From contig CM041465.1 of the NCBI GenBank assembly GCA_023213395.1, positions 91,023,741-91,087,740 on the forward strand: DNA of 64,000 bases. Reading direction: 5' to 3'. Below the pieces are notes generated by a model. That model saw only the letters and a list, made by a program, of their open reading frames with translations. It had not been told where the DNA came from and did not search any database. The position numbers and the translations under genes are program-made. The stretch comes from Cycas panzhihuaensis. Lineage: Eukaryota; Cycadophyta. Positions 58,066 to 64,000 of this stretch are shown here, one piece after another. Position 1 is the stretch's first letter, and the number at the start of each line of letters is the position of its first letter.

Positions 58066-59537
58066 TTTTTATATATTTTTTATTTTTTATAAAGTTAAAA
58101 GAATCAAACTAAATCTTATAAACTTTTAAATCTAGGGTTTAAAGGCTAAGCCCCCTTTGGCGTTTAGCCCCTGGTCTCATATTCATATTTATATGACCTT
58201 TAGCGCAGTTTCAAAGGGGCTAACATAATCTTCATCATATTTTTTATTTTATTTTATTTTATTTTTTCATTAAACATAGGGTACCTGGTAAATTTTTATC
58301 GTAGCATCTCACTAGGTCATTGGTTTTTGATGAAACCTATCCTATTGCATCTGAAATTTTTTGAAGTGTAATTTTGACTGATCATATGACCTATTTGGAG
58401 CTGATTTGACCAATTTTCAGTCAATTTAAAGTCAATCAGTAATTTTTTTAGCTTTTTTAAACTATTTTTACAAAATCACCTTTTTGTTAGATTATATTTT
58501 ATTACAGGGTGATTATTTTCTACCTGGATTTATTCTGCAATCATCTACTATCAATAAATTTCATTACCGTTTATTTATTTTATTTTTTAAGATTTATTTT
58601 AATCACTATTTTAATCGACTAAAGTGACACTTTAGTGTCCTTTAACACTTTTTAAACATTTTACCATAAAAGTACTTGTTGCCATTTTCATTATAACGTT
58701 TTTGTTTTATATCAAAATTCAGATCCGTCAATTTCGTTAGTAAGTTGATTCACTTCTCTATGAACTGACACTATTATTTATAAGTTTTCAAAGTGTTTTT
58801 ATTGATTTTTAAAGACATCAAAGTTGAGGTACTTAATAGCCTACAATTTGCCATTATTGTATATTTACATATATTATTTCTCAAAATTTTTTAGTTGAAA
58901 ATATATTGAGCAGCTTTCGAAACTATAATTGATTAGTTTACAACATTCTATAAGTATCTTATTAGTATTTTTATAATATTTTTGAGCCCAAGGCTGTTAA
59001 GCCTAAAAAAGAGGACTGTATCTTTGATTTACTTAAATATTGACTTGCAAGAGCTTGTTTTCAAAACAGTCAGTTCACTTGAATAGTTTTTTTCGTTGGT
59101 CTTCATACTGGTATAATTTCACTTTATTTTGACTTTATTTAGTATAGCTTTGAAGCTGCTAAACTTGAGCATCAAAGTATATCCTAACAAGATTATCTGA
59201 AGAACCTTTTATTTTTCATCATCAAAGTTTCAATTAAGATTTGCATAATTAAGAGGATCTTAGTTATATTTAAATTTACTTATATATTCATCATATTTCA
59301 AAGTTTATCTGAAATTATATCTTATAAGTTTGTCATTTATTTGAAAGATATTTTATTCATTCTTGTTGAAAAGATCATTAACTTTGCATTCACTTTCAAA
59401 TGCATTTTTTTAAATTTTCACAGGGTATTACATTTCTTTCAAAGAGTATATTTGACATCATATAAGTTTATTCATTTATTGACTTTTTTAACTTAGTGGA
59501 AGTATATTCCTTTTTATATACTAAAGTTTTTGGTAAA
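58066..59537 (+). repeat. X1 leader B
   Basis: About 1.47 kb directly before gag, matching 62375-63931 in X0 from TTATTTTTTATTTTTTATAA onward. Shared blocks include TAAGCCCCCTTTGG, AAACCTATCC, CATTATAACGTTT, CACTATTATTTATAAGTTTT and TTTTGAGCCC. This shared core defines the family besides LTRs and gag. Confidence 0.85.
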
Positions 59538-60005
59538 ATGGCAATCAATCTTAATCAAGTACAATTTCCTACATTCGATGGCCATAATTTTACATTATGG
59601 CATCAAACAATGCAACATTATTTTATTACACATGATCTTTTGAAATATTTACAAGATGATTATGATGTTAATATTAAGGAAAACATTAAAAATGATAATG
59701 AAGCCCTAGCTTTAATATTTTGCACTATAAATGATGATGTCTTTTCTCAAGTTTGTGAGCTAACAACTTCTAAATCTGTGTGGTACATTTTAATTTCTAC
59801 TTATGGGGGAGATACCCTCAATGAATTTAGCATTAATGTTGAGCATATGAGATAAGTGCTAGAACAGGTGGATTGTAATAAAAAGACCAAAGAAAATTTA
59901 AGTTAAATATATGATCATCTTGTTGCACAAGAACCTGATCCTACATTTAAGGGGGAGAGATGTGATGATATGACAATTACACATAACATAAAGACTTCAG
60001 AAGAT
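59538..60005 (+). pseudogene. X1 gag
   Basis: Copia-type gag. The start at 59538 is preferred over the upstream ATG at 59496 because the same MAINLN start context occurs in X0 at 63932. Motifs: FPTFDGHNFTLWHQTMQHYF (N-terminal DUF4219/UBN2 start), NDNEALALIFCTINDDVFSQV, SKSVWYILISTYGGD. A stop near 59854 ends the open part; decayed gag sequence continues to about 60005 and no zinc knuckle is seen. The purine tract and LTR come within 260 bp, leaving no room for pol. Confidence 0.8.
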
Positions 60006-60262
60006 AAAGTTCAAGTTTAATGTTTTCTTAACGTTTTAGTTAACAAAGTCAAAGTTGCTACCACACCTCCACATTTCAGTCAAGCTACATTTACTTATAG
60101 TTTTTTTACACCATTCAATAGTGAAAACATACACATTAGTAAAAGGATAAAGCAAGTTGATAATGATCAAGCCAAAAGATAAATTTTTAAATTTTTTTTC
60201 AAGTACAAATTTTACAAGTTCAAAGAGAAGACATTGTTCATGATGATCATTAAGGGGAAGAA

Positions 60263-60666
60263 TGTTGGGATTAATGCTTATCAACCTACTCCCACCTTCC
60301 AACCAGGAGTACACACATCACACTCATCAATTTACACATATAGGTACTCACATGTATAGGTAAGTATAAGGTAAGTTTAGTTTGATTTAAGTTAATTTGA
60401 GTTAAGTTAAGTTATTATTTTATTATTGTTTAATTTTTAGGGGTTGAGGAGTTTCCCTCCTCCTCCAAACTATATATTTAGAGGGATGTGCAACCTTAGT
60501 GCCTTTAGACACTGCCTTCATTTTGGACATTTGTAATACTCTCTTCATACCAATGGATTGAATATACAGGTTTTATGTGTTTATGCTACTATGCAACAAT
60601 GATGTATTGATTTATGTTTATATTTTTTATGTTCTGCCCTGTTCTCCATCACATTTTTTTCTTACA
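60263..60666 (+). repeat. X1 3' LTR
   Basis: 404 bp; partner of 55179-55577. Preceded by ATTAAGGGGAAGAA. Confidence 0.92.
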
Positions 60667-61071
60667 ATTTTAAATATTTATTCATTATATTTTACATTTA
60701 CTCCATTTGAATATAGGCCCTGAGAGCCTGTGTGGCGGTGAGATCTAATGAGCTAGATCTCTCTTTTATAACCTGCTACTCTATGTGGCAATCAAAGTTT
60801 TTTTTAATATTATTTATATATATAAATATTTTAGTTCAAACATATTTGTGGAAGATAGAATATTAGGCGCTCCATAAATCTCTTACATCTAGTTATCAAG
60901 CCATACAAGATAGCTAATAACGACTGCACCATCATGTATATGTACCTCTCTTAATCTATCAAGCTTTGCAAGATTCCTCATAAGCCTTTATAAGGGGCCA
61001 GGGGTGATTATTATTGCAAACCCCTATCATGTTGCTCAATATTAACGACCATTTCTGAATCTATTGGGTCT
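60667..61071. other. X0 interior after X1: leader A end and start of antisense block
   Basis: The first about 200 bp are AT-rich. From about 60985 down to 60893 the - strand is open (RLMRNLAKLDRLREVHIHDG) but not recognised. Confidence 0.4.
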
Positions 61072-61248
61072 TTACAAGCGCTTAGTACACGCAACCACCA
61101 TTGCTGCAACTTTTGATTTAGCTGTTGAGGAATAATTCTCTAGAGTAACGTGATCAACCCTATCAATACCCAAATTGTACTCATTACTCCCATGACATCT
61201 TGATCCATCGACACTCTTCCTGGCTAGTTGTACCCATGTTTCCGCCAT
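61072..61248 (-). pseudogene. Antisense open frame in X0, unidentified
   Basis: A 58-codon frame from ATG at 61248: MAETWVQLARKSVDGSRCHG, then IDRVDHVTLENYSS and ending ACTKRL. It reads in the same direction as the neighbouring TH2- and WDR5-like pieces and may be another captured fragment; I cannot name the source. Confidence 0.35.
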
Positions 61249-61402
61249 CACTCATGGGTATCTCTTTCTCACCTAAGAGAGTTAAATCTAAATCCTATGC
61301 GATCTCCATGGCATTATAAGTCAACCTGTATGCCTTGCTATCGATGCCAAATATGGCAAATTTATAAGTTTAAAGGAGGCCCAATCCCACTCTAAAATTC
61401 TA

Positions 61403-62150
<748 letters not shown>

Positions 62151-62374
62151 AATGCTCGTTATTCTCTTCTTAGTAATGCTCCATTTTAAGAGACAAAGTT
62201 TAGCTGCGACTCTTGCTAGGGCTTCGACTTCTGGGGCTTCAACTATGTGATAATGAGCGACTACGACTATGGCTATTGAATAATTAAAGCCCAAAAAATA
62301 AAAGATTCATGGAAATATGAGCAACATGACTTGCATTCTATAGACGGCGATAGTAGCGGCATATTATCCTTTGT

Positions 62375-63931
62375 TTATTTTTTATTTTTTATAAAGTTTG
62401 AATTAATAAAATTAAATTGAATATTATTTAAATTCTAGATTTAAAAGGCTTAAGCCCCCTTTGGTCTTGGCCCTTGGTTGTATGTTCCCTCCATGTGACC
62501 TTTAGCTTGTTGCTAAAAGGGCTTTTCAACTTTATAAATTTTTTTCCTTTTATTTATTTATTTTTAAATTTTCTTTAAAACATAGGGTACCTGTTTAATT
62601 TCTTCAATATCTCCTCACTAGGGTATTGATTTCTGACAAAACCTATCCCATTGAGTTTGAAATTTTCTGAGGTATGATTTAGACTAGTTATTTTCCATAT
62701 TTAGAGCTGATTTGACTTATTTCTAATTAGTTTAAGTCAATCCTTTTTAAAAAAGGCCTAATTTTAGATTATTACTATAAAAAGTACTTGCTGCTATTTT
62801 CATTATAACGTTTCTGTTACACTTCAGAATTTAGTTTCGTCAGTTTCATTGGGAACCTGACTCGTTCCTCTTTGAACCGACACTATTATTTATAAGTTTT
62901 AAAGTGTTCTTGTAGAATTTCAAAGCCATCAACGTTGAGGTATATAATATCCTTTAACTTATCATTATTACATATTTTTATATATTATTTCTCAAGTTTT
63001 TCAACTAAAAAGTATATTAAGTAGCTCTCTAAACTATATTTGATCATTTTACAGTGTTCTATAAGATTTTTACTAGCATTTCATAATATTTTGAGCCCCA
63101 TGCTTTTGTTAAGCCTAAAAAAAGGGACTCTATCTTTTGTACATTAAAATCATGACTTGTAGGAACTCATTCTCAAAACAGACAGTTTCGTTGACTAAAT
63201 ATTTTATTGATAGTTAAATTGGTGTAATTTCACCTTATTTTGACATTATTTAGTATAACTTTGAAGCTGCTTAACTTAAGCATTCAAGATATCCTAATAG
63301 GCTTGTTTTCCAAAACTTTTTTTTCAATGAGTTCTTTATTTGATTTCTTATTGATCACTTATAATACATGTTAGATGCTTTCATTTGAATTTCATATAAC
63401 TTCTTTTAAGCTAATTTATAGTATAAATTAATCATATATATCTCAAGCAAGTGATAAGCCAAGTGGTCCTGCAACTCAAAATAAGTACATTTCATTTTTT
63501 TGTTGGAAGTTTCTTCTTCATCTTTTATCTTTCTAAAGTGAAAATATACATATATATTTCAGATTTTTAGCATTATATATATCTTCATCAAGACAAAAAA
63601 AGATTTATTACATTAAAAAAGAAAGTCATTCTTTGCTCAAGTTAAGTGCTTATTTGTTTAAAAAATAAAAAATCTTAGAATTTTTTTCTATTATTTTTTT
63701 TATTAAAAATTTTATTTCAGATCTGCATAGTTTAAAAGATCTTAGTTATTTTTTAAATTTGCTCATATCATTATTATATTTCAAAGAGTCTATTTAAAAT
63801 TATATATGATAAGTTTATTAATTTATTAAGTTCTTTAATTCCTTCTAAAGGCACATAGTTTATTGATAAGTACAAAAAGTTCACTTATAAAGCATATATA
63901 TTTTTTATTATGTACTAAAGTTTTTATACAA
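62375..63931 (+). repeat. X0 leader B
   Basis: Copy of 58066-59537, about 1.56 kb, directly before the X0 gag start. Confidence 0.85.
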
Positions 63932-64000
63932 ATGGCAATCAATCTAAATAAAATATAATTCCCTATATTTGATGGCCATGATTTTTCACAATGGCATAAA
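63932..64000 (+). pseudogene. X0 gag start (runs off the window)
   Basis: The ATG at 63932 opens MAINLNKI, then a stop, then FDGHDF and WHK, parallel to X1 gag at 59538. The gene continues beyond the window. Confidence 0.8.

Larger units (their letters stand above)
55179..60666 (+). mobile_element. Element X1: complete family X LTR element with gag, no pol, and antisense host-gene pieces
   Basis: LTRs at 55179-55577 and 60263-60666 (TGTTGGG...CTACA/CTTACA), a primer-site relic TAGTATCAAGGC at 55580, and purine tract ATTAAGGGGAAGAA directly before the 3' LTR. The interior, left to right: leader A (55592-56870), a block of antisense pieces of unrelated host-like genes (56880-58030), leader B (58066-59537), a Copia-type gag (59538-60005). 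There is no protease, integrase, RT or RNase H. The element is 5.5 kb. AT-rich sequence at both edges (TATTT before, ATTTT after) prevents a clean TSD call. Confidence 0.85.

Noticed and set aside
60263-60666. This LTR serving as the 5' LTR of a second tandem element
   Set aside because: No primer site follows it, whereas one follows 54271 and a relic follows 55577; nesting of X1 in X0 is simpler.

Overview
This is plant nuclear DNA dominated by transposable elements. It is AT-rich, contains GT-AG introns and has long stretches without conserved coding sequence. The only host gene I can place with confidence is the 3' end of a CONSTANS-like transcription factor (COL9-COL15 type) on the + strand, in two exons at 6282-6628 and 6791-6920. 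Nearly everything else is old, stop-ridden retrotransposon sequence in deep nests. A seed plant with a large, slowly purged genome, such as a gymnosperm, would fit. That is inference; the sequence alone does not name the species.

1-10954: an unrecognised upstream stretch, a 593-bp tandem duplication (2668-3852), the COL exons, then about 4 kb of low-information flank with short repeats.

10955-43707: one nest. Element A, with unusually short 155-bp LTRs, is the outermost. Element B (Ty3/Gypsy, + strand) sits in A's interior, and B's 5' LTR is broken by element F (- strand, gag plus protease only). A's 3' LTR was hit twice. Ty3/Gypsy element C (- strand) has TSD ATCCT. Element D (- strand, gag remnant) has TSD ATTTC and itself contains Ty1/Copia element E (+ strand, TSD AAAAA). 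Removing C and D leaves a 3' LTR of exactly 155 bp, the same as the 5' LTR, which supports these boundaries.

43708-53981: degenerate purine-rich repeats interrupted by an LTR-like repeat pair (G). Two LINEs follow: a 5'-truncated RNase H/3' end fragment on + (17-bp TSD) and a 4.05-kb element on - (endonuclease, RT, zf-RVT, RNase H; 16-bp TSD with one mismatch).

53982-64000: the most interesting region. It holds two copies of a family (X) of LTR elements that have gag but no recognisable pol. Copy X1 (55179-60666) appears to be inserted in the leader of copy X0 (53982 to beyond the window end). Each carries, antisense to the element, a block of pieces resembling unrelated host genes. X1 carries a PATROL1-like (MUN/DUF810) piece and an RRP12-like piece. 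X0 carries a thiamine phosphatase TH2-like piece joined directly to a WDR5-like WD40 piece. In both, the block lies between the first part of the leader and a shared ~1.5-kb second leader followed by gag. This looks like a non-autonomous LTR family that repeatedly takes up host transcript fragments, comparable in principle to maize Bs1.

All retroelement reading frames seen here carry stops or frameshifts, so any mobility of these copies would have depended on proteins from elsewhere.
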